From NCBI GenBank assembly GCA_028285035.1, contig JANQQF010000192.1, positions 50,062-114,061 of the forward strand: a stretch of DNA of 64,000 nucleotides. The letters run 5' to 3'. A program made the position numbers and the translations under genes. This document shows positions 9,072-18,191 of this stretch, one piece after another. Each line of letters starts with the position of its first letter. Position 1 is the stretch's first letter. This stretch comes from Phycisphaerae bacterium. GTDB taxonomy: Bacteria; Chloroflexota; Anaerolineae; 4572-78; J111. Under the pieces are notes generated by a model. That model was not told where the DNA came from, searched no databases, and saw only the letters and a program-made list of their open reading frames with translations.

Positions 9072-11167
9072 TTGACCTGAATGATGGGGTCTTTTTCGGA
9101 GATGTCAAATCGAGTCATAGGTTGTCCATTTTCAAGTTTAAAGATAACCGCCAAACGATAATCGCCTGGGGGAAAATCCTGTGGCAGCTCAACCCGACCT
9201 TGCCATTCAATGATATTGTCTGGCAGCCAATGCCCCAAAATTTCAAAATCGGTCCATTCTAAGACAGGCTCATCCTCAGGTGTTATCAAAAAAATTCCTA
9301 GATTCGTATCATCAGGCATTGGACCGATTACCCGCAAAAACAGGGTAACCTCAGCTTGATTCGCAGCCAGATCGTCTGGGATGATAGCCCGACCAGTATG
9401 ATTCACTCGCTCTCCCACCACTTTGTAGGCGAGCAGTTGGGCAATCCCCTCAAGTTTCGGGGCACCACTGGCACTCTGAGCCGCTGGCGCTTTGTAAACC
9501 TCAACCCAAGCTGGGGTGGCAGCTTCGCCCTCACCCTCCGACACAAAAGATGTACCATTTTGAGCAACATTCAAGGCAAAGACTGGAGGATCTTGACGAA
9601 AGTGATCAACCAAACCGGCATACGGTTTTTGACGTTGAATTTGATTGACATAAAAGACGACATAATCGGCTGATAATTGAGCCCGACCATCATCCGAAAA
9701 ACTGACTCGTTCACCAACAAAGTAGGGGTGAAAAATATCGCTGTACCAACTGGATACGCGTAAGTTTTCGGCATTTGGCAGTTGATTAAGATAAGCCGCT
9801 GCCTCCTCAAGTCCCTCGCCCCAGCCTACCGGGACTTGGGCTGCCGCTTGGTCAACCCCACCGAGAAGGGGATTGTAAAAGGTTAAGTAATAGGGGGCAG
9901 CCCCAAAAACATAAAACAGTTGCAACGCCACGATCAGGCCAAGCCGGAACAGTTGCCCCTGCTGCGAACGCATCGTCACCCATATACCAAAACCAATGGC
10001 CGCAATCAGCGTGATCGCGGGGATCACCGCCATGACGTACCGGTCCAATTTTTTGGGGCTGACCGCCGAAAAAAGCACAATGAAAATAATGAAGCCAATC
10101 ATCAGCAAAACAGGTTCGACAAGTTTTTTGGCCCCTTCTTCAATAGGCGACGAAGCCTCCTGCCGCCGCCGCATCAGCAGCCAGCCAAGGCCAAATAGCG
10201 TTAACACCACTCCAAAGAAGGTGACCAATGTTAAGCGGAAGGTGATGACATAGGGATAAAACCACAGACCAGGATCGGAGGTGATTTGACCAAAGAAAAA
10301 GGTATCGTGGCCTTTACCCACCTCGCCAATCTCAAAGGCATCAACATACATCAATCGCAACGTTTCAACCGGGTCTACCCACAGAGCTGGCCACAATATA
10401 AAGAAAATGAGCAACGACGTTAGGCCCCAAACCAGCATGGCGAGTAGCCAGTTTTGGACAGATTTTAGCGATAATTCGGCACGGAGAGCGAAAAATAGGG
10501 CAATGGCAGGAATAAACAGCCCAATCAATGGGGCTGGCAGCTTCGTAGAAAGGGCAAGACCAGCCAAAGCACCGGAAAGCAGCAGCATCGAGTGAAATGT
10601 GCCCTTTGGTTGGGGGATATGTTGATAGTTGAGGTAAGCAAGTAGTGACAAAAACATCAAAATGGCTGCCCCGGCATCACCGTTAAGGATGCGGGAGTGC
10701 GCAATAAAAAATGGATCAAAGGCCAGTAGGAATGCGGTCAACAGAGCAATATTTCCCAGCCAACGTTGCCCCAAAAGATAGACGCCAACGACACCAAAGC
10801 TGGTGATCAACACGGGTGAGAGGCGGAGCCAGCCGATGATTTCGGGAAGATGCTCAACATAGTTTGTGGCGCAAGCCGCCACATCGGAGGCAGAGAAACA
10901 GGCTCCCCAAAGGAGCAACGCACTGCCCCACGTGACCGTCGTTCCAGGATGAAAGTGCCAGTAGGTTAGAAATAAATCACCTGACCGCAATCCAGCCAGA
11001 AACTGGGCTGCCCCCTCAGCCCACTTCAACTCGTCAATGGTCAGAAATGTGCCAAGTTGATAGAGACGTGGCAGCAAGGCGGCGATAAAAAGAACGCTGG
11101 CCCAAAGGAGGATAGCGTTTGTAGGGTTATTATGGTTTTTAGAGTTTATAGGGGTATTAGAGTTCAT
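9068..11167 (-). CDS. GT39-like membrane glycosyltransferase
   Basis: A 699-residue paralogue. The first helix (about 21-37) leads into a loop with Asp45-Glu46 (TIDELKWAEGAAQF), matching the catalytic acid position of GT39/GT83 enzymes. Shared array landmarks are AFDPFFIAHSR, LWPALWVDPVETL and VGWGEGLEEAAAYL. The C-terminal extracytoplasmic part is short and carries a single beta-sandwich module ending PPGDYRLAVIFKLENG. The stop overlaps the next gene's start by 4 bases, so it is coupled with it. 22 bases separate it from the upstream paralogue at 11190. Likely to transfer a sugar from a lipid carrier on the outer face of the membrane; substrate unknown. Confidence 0.8.
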   Translation of the reverse strand: MNSNTPINSKNHNNPTNAILLWASVLFIAALLPRLYQLGTFLTIDELKWAEGAAQFLAGLRSGDLFLTYWHFHPGTTVTWGSALLLWGACFSASDVAACATNYVEHLPEIIGWLRLSPVLITSFGVVGVYLLGQRWLGNIALLTAFLLAFDPFFIAHSRILNGDAGAAILMFLSLLAYLNYQHIPQPKGTFHSMLLLSGALAGLALSTKLPAPLIGLFIPAIALFFALRAELSLKSVQNWLLAMLVWGLTSLLIFFILWPALWVDPVETLRLMYVDAFEIGEVGKGHDTFFFGQITSDPGLWFYPYVITFRLTLVTFFGVVLTLFGLGWLLMRRRQEASSPIEEGAKKLVEPVLLMIGFIIFIVLFSAVSPKKLDRYVMAVIPAITLIAAIGFGIWVTMRSQQGQLFRLGLIVALQLFYVFGAAPYYLTFYNPLLGGVDQAAAQVPVGWGEGLEEAAAYLNQLPNAENLRVSSWYSDIFHPYFVGERVSFSDDGRAQLSADYVVFYVNQIQRQKPYAGLVDHFRQDPPVFALNVAQNGTSFVSEGEGEAATPAWVEVYKAPAAQSASGAPKLEGIAQLLAYKVVGERVNHTGRAIIPDDLAANQAEVTLFLRVIGPMPDDTNLGIFLITPEDEPVLEWTDFEILGHWLPDNIIEWQGRVELPQDFPPGDYRLAVIFKLENGQPMTRFDISEKDPIIQVK

Positions 11168-11189
11168 AGGTTACGGCTTATGCCAAGGG

Positions 11190-13331
11190 CTATTGCTCAC
11201 GAGGGACAATTTGAATGGGAGCTTTTTCGGCGATGGGGAACACCCCAACAGTTTCACCAGTAGCAGGGCGCTCTATCCAGGCCGCGAGATTGTAGGTGCC
11301 CGGTGGGGTGTCAGGAAAAATAACCAGAGCAAAATCATCACGCACGATCATTCCCTCTTGCCACTCAGCAAAAGGAAGCGGCGCGATTGTCTCAATCCGA
11401 TTTCCCCAGCCCATTGTTTCACCTGCCTCATTGATCAGACTGAGGCTGATTGGCTCATCTTCAGCTTTCCCCTGCCACTCCCAAAAGAGCGAAACCAGCA
11501 ATACACTTTCGGGTACGGTTTGAGTTGTTGGTTCGCCAGCCTCTGTGGTGACGTTATACCCCAATAATTCAGCTTGCCCAACTAAGCGCACCTCGGTTGG
11601 AATGACATGTTCCATACCCACAGAGTCGTATATCCAGGCATACTCAATGCCTTGTAAGGTCACGGTATGAACGGGTGGTTGGGATTGAAAGTATTGCAGC
11701 GCGCCAAGGGTGGGTAATTCTCGCTGAACTTGATTGACGTAAAGCACAACATAATCGGCCGCCAGTCCCGGTTTGGCGCTCCGAGAAATTTTTTCATCCT
11801 CCAATTTATAGATAGCATTTCCCCCATAATAAGGCTCAAAGGTTGTACTGTACCATGATACAACATCGGTGTTTTCAGCCTCAGGCAACTCGTTCAGGTA
11901 ATCCGCCGCCGCATCTAACCCTTCGCCCCACCCCACTTGCACCACATCTGAAGCGGCAGCACCGCCCCCCACGATTGGATTGTAATAAGAGAAGTAGTAG
12001 GGATAGGTTGGCCAGACAAATGCTATTTGGATCAGGACAAGGGTGATGGTAACAATACCGACGAAACGACGCCACGAGGCCTTGACTCCGATCAAATAAA
12101 TGTATCCAAACGTTGCTAACATCATCAGCGCCGGAAATGCTGGCAAGATATAACGGTCTTGTTTCTTCCCGCCGTATGTGACTAACAGCGTATACAAAAT
12201 AATGTATCCAAGCAGAATAAGTAAGGGGGTTACACGCAAGGCTGAAGCGTTTTGGGTTGAATTTGGGCGAGACCTAAAGAGCACAAAAAAGAGTCCTAGA
12301 ATTCCCCCGAGCAGCATGATCGGTGTTGTTCGAAATAAAATAATCAGCGGGTAGAACCCGATACCAGGATCGGCGACAGGTGACCCAAAAAAGAAACTTC
12401 CCTTTTGATGCGAGCTACCCGAGGCTCGCAAAGCATCATTCACAATCGCTGTGACTGGCCCTAACGGATTGACCCACATGGCGGGCCAGAACAACACAAA
12501 AATCATACCCGCTGCTGCAGACCAAATGACCATATCCCAGAACCAGCGCTGCAAGGCCTGTTGGAGAGTATCTTGTTGCCGTAGATGCACCATCAAAATA
12601 GCCAGCGTTACGAAAGCGCCAATAAAAAGTGCCGGATACTTCGACAAAAAGGCCAGCCCCGCTAGACTACCTGAGATAATCAAAAATTGTGTTTGCACTT
12701 TATCCCGTGTCGGCATTTCCAAGATGCTATGAACCACCCGCAAAAAGGCAAGTAGCGACAGCCACATAAAGGTTGTCACCAAGGCATCGTGCCCGAGAAC
12801 CCGAGACAAAGCTAAGTAGAATGGATCGAGGGCCACTAGAACGGCCACTAATAATGCCCCCCATCGACCAAGCAACGAGCGAGACCACCAATACGTCAAG
12901 CCCACCGCCACAGCGGTGATAAGCACATTAGGGAGCCTCAAAGACAGGAGCATTGCTGGGTCAAGCGGGTCAAAGGGGATGGTAGCAACGAAGTTTGCCA
13001 ACGTACCAGGGCGTCCTTGCCGAAAATATTCCAACAAGATGCCTAATGCCCCGGTCCACATTGTGGTTACTCCAGGGGCTGGACTGAGTGAGACGCCATC
13101 GATTGAAGCGATTTCACCACCGGGTCCGGTGTTGGCAAAGTCTGCTTGGATGAGGGAGGTGAGAAAAATAAGAGAACGACCAAACCAGGAGCGAGCTTCA
13201 TCGGCAGTGAGAAAGGTGGTTAGACCGGGGATACGAAAGATGAGGGCCAGCCCAATAGTTGTGATGATGGCCAGTCCATCAAAGCGTCTTGTATTTTTGA
13301 TATTTGACGGCTCAATTTCTGTTTGATTCAT
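11190..13331 (-). CDS. GT39-like membrane glycosyltransferase, first gene of the array
   Basis: A 713-residue polytopic protein that opens the five-gene minus-strand operon. The first helix (about 18-33) is followed by Asp44-Glu45 (TADEARSWFGRSL). Other landmarks are ALDPFYLALSR, FWPAMWVNPL, QDRYILPAFPALM and VGWGEGLDAAADYL. One C-terminal beta-sandwich module ends with PPGTYNLAAWIERP. Its likely promoter lies in the 262-base gap upstream (13332-13593), which contains several GTTA/TAAC-rich words but no box pair I would insist on. Role as for its paralogues: lipid-linked sugar transfer at the cell surface, substrate unknown. Confidence 0.8.
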   Translation of the reverse strand: MNQTEIEPSNIKNTRRFDGLAIITTIGLALIFRIPGLTTFLTADEARSWFGRSLIFLTSLIQADFANTGPGGEIASIDGVSLSPAPGVTTMWTGALGILLEYFRQGRPGTLANFVATIPFDPLDPAMLLSLRLPNVLITAVAVGLTYWWSRSLLGRWGALLVAVLVALDPFYLALSRVLGHDALVTTFMWLSLLAFLRVVHSILEMPTRDKVQTQFLIISGSLAGLAFLSKYPALFIGAFVTLAILMVHLRQQDTLQQALQRWFWDMVIWSAAAGMIFVLFWPAMWVNPLGPVTAIVNDALRASGSSHQKGSFFFGSPVADPGIGFYPLIILFRTTPIMLLGGILGLFFVLFRSRPNSTQNASALRVTPLLILLGYIILYTLLVTYGGKKQDRYILPAFPALMMLATFGYIYLIGVKASWRRFVGIVTITLVLIQIAFVWPTYPYYFSYYNPIVGGGAAASDVVQVGWGEGLDAAADYLNELPEAENTDVVSWYSTTFEPYYGGNAIYKLEDEKISRSAKPGLAADYVVLYVNQVQRELPTLGALQYFQSQPPVHTVTLQGIEYAWIYDSVGMEHVIPTEVRLVGQAELLGYNVTTEAGEPTTQTVPESVLLVSLFWEWQGKAEDEPISLSLINEAGETMGWGNRIETIAPLPFAEWQEGMIVRDDFALVIFPDTPPGTYNLAAWIERPATGETVGVFPIAEKAPIQIVPREQ

Positions 13332-13593
13332 CGGCAGTTACGTTAGTGTTAACGTGACCGTTAGCACTAGCGATTACGTTAGCACCATTCCAAAAATCAA
13401 GCAATTTGGTTGATAGCTATCGTTGCCATTGGATTCGCCCAAAGGTCCGTTTCAGGAGATGTAGGCTATTTAGATGAATATAGCTTATAGACACAATCCA
13501 AACAAAAAATCCAAGATGTAAAACCTTGGATCAGAGCTTATTTCGAGAGAAAGTTTTGGAATATTTTGTACGCGAGAGTGGGAGACTTAACAC

Positions 13594-14160
13594 CTATTCA
13601 GCAACAACAATTTCAACTGACCAAGGGATACCAATAATTTGCTGACCGGAAACCAAAATGATATCCCAGCCCAAAGGGGCGCGACGTTTTTGTTCACGGA
13701 GGTTCCAAAAAGCGTCAGGCAAGTACAGGACTTTGATTTCAATCTCACCTTGCGAGCTTGGGTCAATCAACTTAATCGAAGTCCCATCACCAAACCGACA
13801 CCCCACAATAACCGTGGCTGAGTGATCCGGCTGATCAGGCGTACCGATTGAGGCGTGGGTGACACAGGTCATCCCCGTTTGATCCATTTCTGGATAAAAA
13901 TGAAAGGCAGCGCGATTGGGGGGAGCCTTTTGGGCTGAGGTCTGTAGCAAAAGCTCGCTGAACGTTTCATTAACGGTAAAAAATGACGTTTCGGCGTGAA
14001 GAAAAGCTTCACCGATATACACAAGGCCATCTAGTCGGGTTACCATTGGGGTGTCGAACAACTGATACACTTGGCCCGGGTGGTTTAGACTGTCCATTAA
14101 CGTGGCAAAGATGGCTTGGGAGGCGGCCTCGCTCTCTGTAAATCGAGGACGGGTAACCAT
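13594..14160 (-). CDS. phnH: PhnH-like protein (carbon-phosphorus lyase complex subunit), orphan
   Basis: A 188-residue protein matching the PhnH pattern: an N-terminal FATLMDSLNHPGQV segment (about residues 18-31; family form FRALLDAMSRPG), a central HASIGTPDQPDHSATVIV segment, and a C-terminal LPDAFWNLREQKRRAPLGWDIILV...IGIP segment. Length is close to E. coli PhnH (about 194). PhnH works with PhnG, PhnI, PhnJ and PhnL in transferring the phosphonate to ATP-ribose and has a PLP-transferase fold without PLP. No other phn gene is visible in this window. I chose the ATG at 14160 because GGAG lies about 10 bases before it; an in-frame start at 14235 has no such site and enters a dispersed repeat. 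Alternatively it is a PhnH-fold protein with a different role. Confidence 0.7.
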   Translation of the reverse strand: MVTRPRFTESEAASQAIFATLMDSLNHPGQVYQLFDTPMVTRLDGLVYIGEAFLHAETSFFTVNETFSELLLQTSAQKAPPNRAAFHFYPEMDQTGMTCVTHASIGTPDQPDHSATVIVGCRFGDGTSIKLIDPSSQGEIEIKVLYLPDAFWNLREQKRRAPLGWDIILVSGQQIIGIPWSVEIVVAE

Positions 14161-14237
14161 TAGAACTTCTCCATTTCTACGCAGATAATTTTGATATCGG
14201 ACACCAATTTGGCTGCTAGTATTACTATAAAGCATAA

Positions 14238-14308
14238 TGCTGACCTGAACCTGAAAAACTAAACAAGATTCTTTGTTTCATGGACCACTTTGAAAAGCTT
14301 ATAGAGAA
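14238..14308 (+). repeat. Partial copy of a MITE-like dispersed repeat
   Basis: This stretch matches 49012-49097 along most of its length (shared words GAAAAACTAAACAA-like, TCATG, CTTGAAAAG). The left end TGCTGACCTG corresponds to the TACTGACCC terminus of the better copy; the right terminus is not recognisable. Confidence 0.6.
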
Positions 14309-14337
14309 ATCAAATAAAAACTGGAATAAAAAAGTCA

Positions 14338-14423
14338 TGTCCTGCCCGAATGCTTTTGTCGGGCATCCACTGGCCGGGGGGCAGCGAACGATGGATCCCC
14401 GCTAAAACCACGCGGGGATGACA
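14338..14423 (+). repeat. Dispersed repeat A, uninterrupted copy 1 (86 bp)
   Basis: The copy begins TGTCCTGCCCGAATG and ends GCGGGGATGACA. It aligns end to end with the reverse complement of 42456-42540 and with the two halves that flank the DUF1670 element (32871-32887 and 34566-34633). It consists of two inverted sub-hairpins (CCCGA...TCGGG and ATCCCCGC...GCGGGGAT). Confidence 0.8.
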
Positions 14424-14442
14424 TCAATCGATTTTACGGGTT

Positions 14443-15120
14443 TTAACTGCTTCGTCTATTAGTATCTTGACGACCTTGAACAATCAAAACTAATCCCTGA
14501 ACCACAGAAAGAGTCACCTCATTTTTCACGAATTCGTTGCTCATTGTCCAAGTAGAACCAAACTGTAGGGTGGCCTGGTCAAGTGGCCATTTGACTCCGG
14601 TTAAGGTGACCCCTTCCACGCTCGGTGTTAAGGGAATAAGGCTGAGGGTGTCACCAACTGTTCCCGTAATTGTTTCCTGGTCAGATCCTCTCAAAGGCCA
14701 AGTCACCTCATGTTCGGTGATTGCTCTTAGTCGCAAATGACGCCATTCTGGCCGGGCTAATAACATCAGATTGGCCACCGATTGATCAAGACGGCCCCCA
14801 AACACGCCGATGACATCAATATTTTGAATGCCAGAGTTGCTGGCAAAATTAATGGCCAATTCCAAATCGGTTTCGTCTTTGTTAGCGGGATGGGTTTCAA
14901 TTAATGTGCCCATCCCCTCAAATTCGGCTAAAAGCTCAGTTGAAACTGAGTCCATATCACCAATGATGACATCCGGTACAAGCCCCATTCGTTTGGCGTG
15001 ATAGCCCCCGCCATCCGCGCAAATAATCTTGTCATCAGGCTGAATCAGCGGGCGAATTTTGTCAGGCGAACTTAGCTCGCCGTTGGCAATGATGACTGCC
15101 CGTTGTTGTGCGTTTTTCAA
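14443..15120 (-). CDS. thiN: Thiamine pyrophosphokinase (thiamine diphosphokinase)
   Basis: Transfers pyrophosphate from ATP to thiamine to make thiamine diphosphate in the cytoplasm. The 225-residue length fits the family. Visible motifs are ADGGG (35-39), PDVIIGDMDSV (49-59), KDETDLE (81-87, the metal/ATP-binding acidic cluster) and GVFGGRLDQ (105-113; the family usually has GGRxDH). The start codon is TTG, read with GGGG about 8 bases upstream; the next in-frame ATG would remove ADGGG, so TTG is needed. No TPP riboswitch pattern is visible upstream. It stands alone, transcribed towards the PhnH gene. Confidence 0.85.
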   Translation of the reverse strand: MKNAQQRAVIIANGELSSPDKIRPLIQPDDKIICADGGGYHAKRMGLVPDVIIGDMDSVSTELLAEFEGMGTLIETHPANKDETDLELAINFASNSGIQNIDVIGVFGGRLDQSVANLMLLARPEWRHLRLRAITEHEVTWPLRGSDQETITGTVGDTLSLIPLTPSVEGVTLTGVKWPLDQATLQFGSTWTMSNEFVKNEVTLSVVQGLVLIVQGRQDTNRRSS

Positions 15121-15223
15121 TCAACTACCCCGTAATGTTGTAATCTACTGTGCTTTGATGCTGCTGTTTCGGCAATATATGCATTTATCACGCAAAGGGC
15201 AAATGCCTGTGCAATCGCTTTTT

Positions 15224-15247
15224 CCGTAGTTTCCGTACAAACTACGG
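15224..15247. promoter_or_regulatory. Nine-base-arm inverted repeat upstream of thiN
   Basis: CCGTAGTTT and AAACTACGG flank a CCGTAC loop. The right part, CCGTACAAACTACGGAG, is repeated exactly at 23860-23876, where it forms a terminator. Here it lies about 105 bases upstream of thiN and could be a terminator remnant or a protein-binding site. Confidence 0.4.
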
Positions 15248-15395
15248 AGGCAGTATTAATAAATGTCAGCGTATATTACGCTTCTCAGATTCGACAATTT
15301 TTTTTATACTCATAATTGTCTCAACAATCATACATCAAGGTAACTACTAAAAATCAAATAAATGAATTCATAATCTGAAATGGGAGCGAGCGCAC

Positions 15396-15593
15396 ATGGA
15401 ACCTCAACTAAAAACAACAAGACCACGTATGATTTTGCCACAACCAACCTTCTACGTCTTAGATACCTGTCCAAAAACAGGGAAAATGGTTGAGCGCATA
15501 GAACAGGACGCATTTGATATTCCTAATGGTGAAGCCCGTTGGTGGCAATGCTCAGCCTGTTCAGGATGGCACGTTTCAGTTGCGAATGATTGA
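15396..15593 (+). CDS. Small Cys-motif protein, function unknown
   Basis: A 65-residue protein not assigned to a known family. It has Cys25, a Cys52-x2-Cys55-x3-His59 group near the C-terminus (WWQCSACSGWHVSV) and three aromatic residues around it, which suggests a small zinc-ribbon-like or half-ribbon fold. A GGGAG sequence lies about 10 bases before the ATG. It is isolated: thiN is divergent on the left and a decayed mobile segment follows on the right. It may be cargo or a leftover of that segment. Coding status rests on the ribosome site and the Cys pattern only. Confidence 0.5.
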   Translation: MEPQLKTTRPRMILPQPTFYVLDTCPKTGKMVERIEQDAFDIPNGEARWWQCSACSGWHVSVAND

Positions 15594-15708
15594 TAGAATT
15601 TAAACTACACATTATAGCTTACTTTTTTAAAGTAGAAATAGCCCAATGCTTTATTACGAAAGCATACCCACGGGCACTACTTCCTAACAAAACATTATCC
15701 CTCCCTAA

Positions 15709-15768
15709 AGGACTCTTACCAGAGTACACTTTTTAACGAAAATTTGTACATTGGTAAGAGTTCTTTTT
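15709..15768 (+). terminator. Large hairpin with T-run
   Basis: AGGACTCTTACCA (15709-15721) pairs with TGGTAAGAGTTCT (15752-15764) with one G-U pair, followed by TTTT. The loop can fold further through GTACA/TGTAC. It sits between the small Cys-motif gene and the broken HTH gene and would stop transcription coming from the former. Confidence 0.55.
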
Positions 15769-15832
15769 GTTCCCCTTTTATTTTTTGATGCCCTATTTCA
15801 AATTATAAAATCAAATTTTAGGAGAGAAACCT

Positions 15833-16091
15833 ATGGAACAAGCCAAAGCCGCTAAATTAGAGGCGCTTGAGCAAGCCGAGGTCAAATTGAGTAAGATACA
15901 AAGCGACATCAGTGACAAGCGAAAAGAGGCAAGGGAAGTAGGGAACGATATACACAGCTTCCCAAGCGAATTCATTGAAACCGTGCAAGTGAATGTGCTT
16001 CTGAGTGAAGGGTATAACAAAAGCCAGATAGCAAAACGGCTTAATTCGGAGTCGCGCCACAATTGACAAACGGTTGGCCGCTGCGACCTAA
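15833..16091 (+). pseudogene. Small coiled-coil plus HTH protein, broken by a 1-base frameshift
   Basis: The intact frame (77 codons to 16066) starts with a Lys/Glu/Ala-rich coiled-coil segment and then enters a helix-turn-helix, YNKSQIAKRLN. It breaks at about 16049-16051. Removing one G restores the sequence S-R-A-T-I-D-K-R-L-A and a stop at 16089-16091, completing the HTH in the form expected (SQIAKRLNVSRATIDKRL). TAGGAGAG stands about 7 bases before the ATG. Such small HTH genes are frequent in integrative elements, and the next gene is a broken DNA-translocase-like ATPase. A sequencing error could mimic this frameshift, but the decayed neighbours argue for real decay. Confidence 0.6.
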
Positions 16092-16248
16092 TTAAACGGC
16101 CAAGGCTTACAAGGCAGAATTGAGCTAGACCGATGATTGAGATTGAAGGGACGTGCAAGCGGATCGACCGCAACGCGCCATCGATAGCAAAAGCGGCAAT
16201 GATGATAGCAGGGATTTTAACCACTTCGATTATTTGGGGGGTGCTAGG

Positions 16249-17560
16249 ATGACACAATTTAGACAGATGACAGGCCTATTTTTAGCTCTAATCATTGGGG
16301 GTATGGTCCTGGCTTTGTGGCCTCGAATTGTAGCAGTTGCCGCCGTCCTGGTGGACACACTAGGTGTTTTGGCCATCGGTCTAGGCTACACAATCGCCGT
16401 TGTTATCGGTTTGGGTAGTGTGGCGTGGTTGGCCTACTTCATCCGAGGATTGCAATATAACCACGCTCACAAAAAGGAGTTGCAAAAAATCGAGGCAGAC
16501 CGGCTGCGAGCTGAAGCGGCACAAGCCGCGACGGTTATAACAACGGTCAAGCGTGGCGATGACATTATTATTTCAAACCTACTTGGCCAGACAAACGCAC
16601 TCCACACTATTCCACAATTGGCAATGGCTTCTCACGTTAACGGCCAACCAACTGAGCCAACGCCAGAGCAGTTAAATCGCTGGCTTATGCGGCAATCGAT
16701 TCTCACGCAATCAGCCCGCAACGCTGGCGCTATCGCCGCGCCGGTTGTTGAGGCGCAAGCCACGCCGCCGTTGTTAATCCCCACAATGCTAGGATTTGAT
16801 CGAGTTCTGCTTGTTGGCGGGACTGGAACGGGAAAAACCAACATCCTGAAGCACTACATCAAAGCGTTGGCCGATAGTGGTGCAAAAATTCGGGTTATAG
16901 ATCCTCATTCACCAAGCCGATTGTGTGGGGTCGATGTTATTGGAAGTGGCCTAAATTGGGGCGAAATTGAGACATATTTCCTCACCATTATGGCCACCGT
17001 TCAACGCCGCTACAAATCAGGCCAGATTGCTCAAGATGGCGATTTAGGCGGATCTAGTCATTGAGGAATTTTTAGACATCCAGCGCAATTTGGGCGATAT
17101 TGCTACCCAATTTCTTGAATGTCTTTTGGTTTAGGCTCGCAAGGCTGGTTTTAAGTATTGTGTGGTGGTCCAAAATGACAGTGTTGATGCTTTAGGCATT
17201 AAGGGTAATCACGGCCTGCTAAAAACTGGTACAGATAGAGTGCAGCTCAAAAAGCTACCAGCCGGCGAGCGGATCGCCACGGTTGGCCGTGATAAGGCTG
17301 AGAGTTTTGATTGTGCTATGCCTGGATTGCTTTTGGGTAGCGAGACAGCGACGCCGGAACTACCAGCGAGTCAACTTGTGATTGATCGACCGTGCCCAAT
17401 GAGTGACAAGGAAAGATTAATCTTGCAGGCCATCATTGCCACTGAGAATGGCACAAAGGCCGAAATTTACCGTCAGGCTGGATTAAGTAAGAACGGTCCA
17501 AACAGTGAGATTATCGACCGCTTGCGTCCAATTTATGAGGGTGCAGAGCTGGTGCAGTAG
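16249..17560 (+). pseudogene. FtsK/HerA/VirD4-type P-loop ATPase, broken
   Basis: The first frame starts at an ATG at 16249 and encodes two N-terminal membrane helices (about residues 10-30 and 40-65), a coiled region, then a P-loop domain with VLLVGGTGTGKTN (Walker A). It stops at 17064 just before Walker B. The adjacent frame continues without a gap as ADLVIEEFLDIQRNLGDIA, a good Walker B, but meets a TAG at 17132-17134 and then runs on from 17135 to 17560 with a winged-helix-like end (KAEIYRQAGLSKNG). So at least one frameshift (about 17047) and one stop have accumulated. The layout is that of a DNA-pumping ATPase of a conjugative or integrative element. It is presumably inactive. Confidence 0.7.
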
Positions 17561-17593
17561 GGGTTATGGGGCAAAATATCGGTCGGAGTGCAA

Positions 17594-18191
17594 TTAAGTG
17601 TGTAGAGGAGCCCATAGCTGAATAAGAGCAATAAGCTCCTTGGAACGCCGCCCCGGCTTTTTTGGCGGAACCCAAGTGGGAGGGGGAACACGAAAATGAA
17701 AAAGCTCAGGCAAAGACCAACAATGATCAGTTAGCCCAGCGGCAATGGCTGGAGTAGGCTTAAGCCACCGAGTAGAGCCATTGGGTAAATGTAGGGCAAT
17801 GGCTAAAGAACGATGATCGGCACAGAAATTGTAAACCACCCCCAACAAAGCCACAGACGGCTAGAAACCATCATTCCCATTGCCAGCCAGAGACTGCCTC
17901 CTTGCATTTTTACTTTGATCTCATCTGCTTGTACTTGCCCCAAATCAAGTTGAGCCTCCAGCACTAAATGCTGATGCATCTTTATACCAGCAAATTCAAG
18001 ACCCAAATCACCATTTGTGGCTCCGTTCTCAATCGATAAAACAGACTGCCTGTGCTGGCACTAAATGTCTTGTCGCAGACTTGACATCGATACCGCTGTT
18101 GTTTTTGGCTATGTACCTTGATATTTCCTTTTCCTACTTGTCCTTTTGCCGGACAGTCCAATCTTGGGCAAAATATCTTTCCGGGGTTCAT
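17594..18191 (-). pseudogene. Zinc-ribbon transposase relic with deleted catalytic core
   Basis: Three overlapping frame fragments join into one decayed transposase. Frame one (from 18191) begins MNPGKIFCPRLDCPAKGQ and has a four-Cys zinc ribbon (CxxxxCP...CQVC). Frame two (17803-18006) has the LDLGQVQADEIKVK segment that precedes the core. Frame three (17594-17854) begins at GVVYNFCADHRSL and ends with RVPPPTWVPPKKPGRRS, a tail I recognise from transposases abundant in Chloroflexota. The join between frames two and three skips the region where most of the catalytic core should be, so this is an internally deleted, inactive copy. The exact IS family name is not certain. Confidence 0.7.

Noticed and set aside
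15121..15395. TPP riboswitch upstream of thiN
   Set aside because: The conserved CTGAGA and following core were looked for on the minus strand and not found; thiN in many bacteria has no riboswitch.
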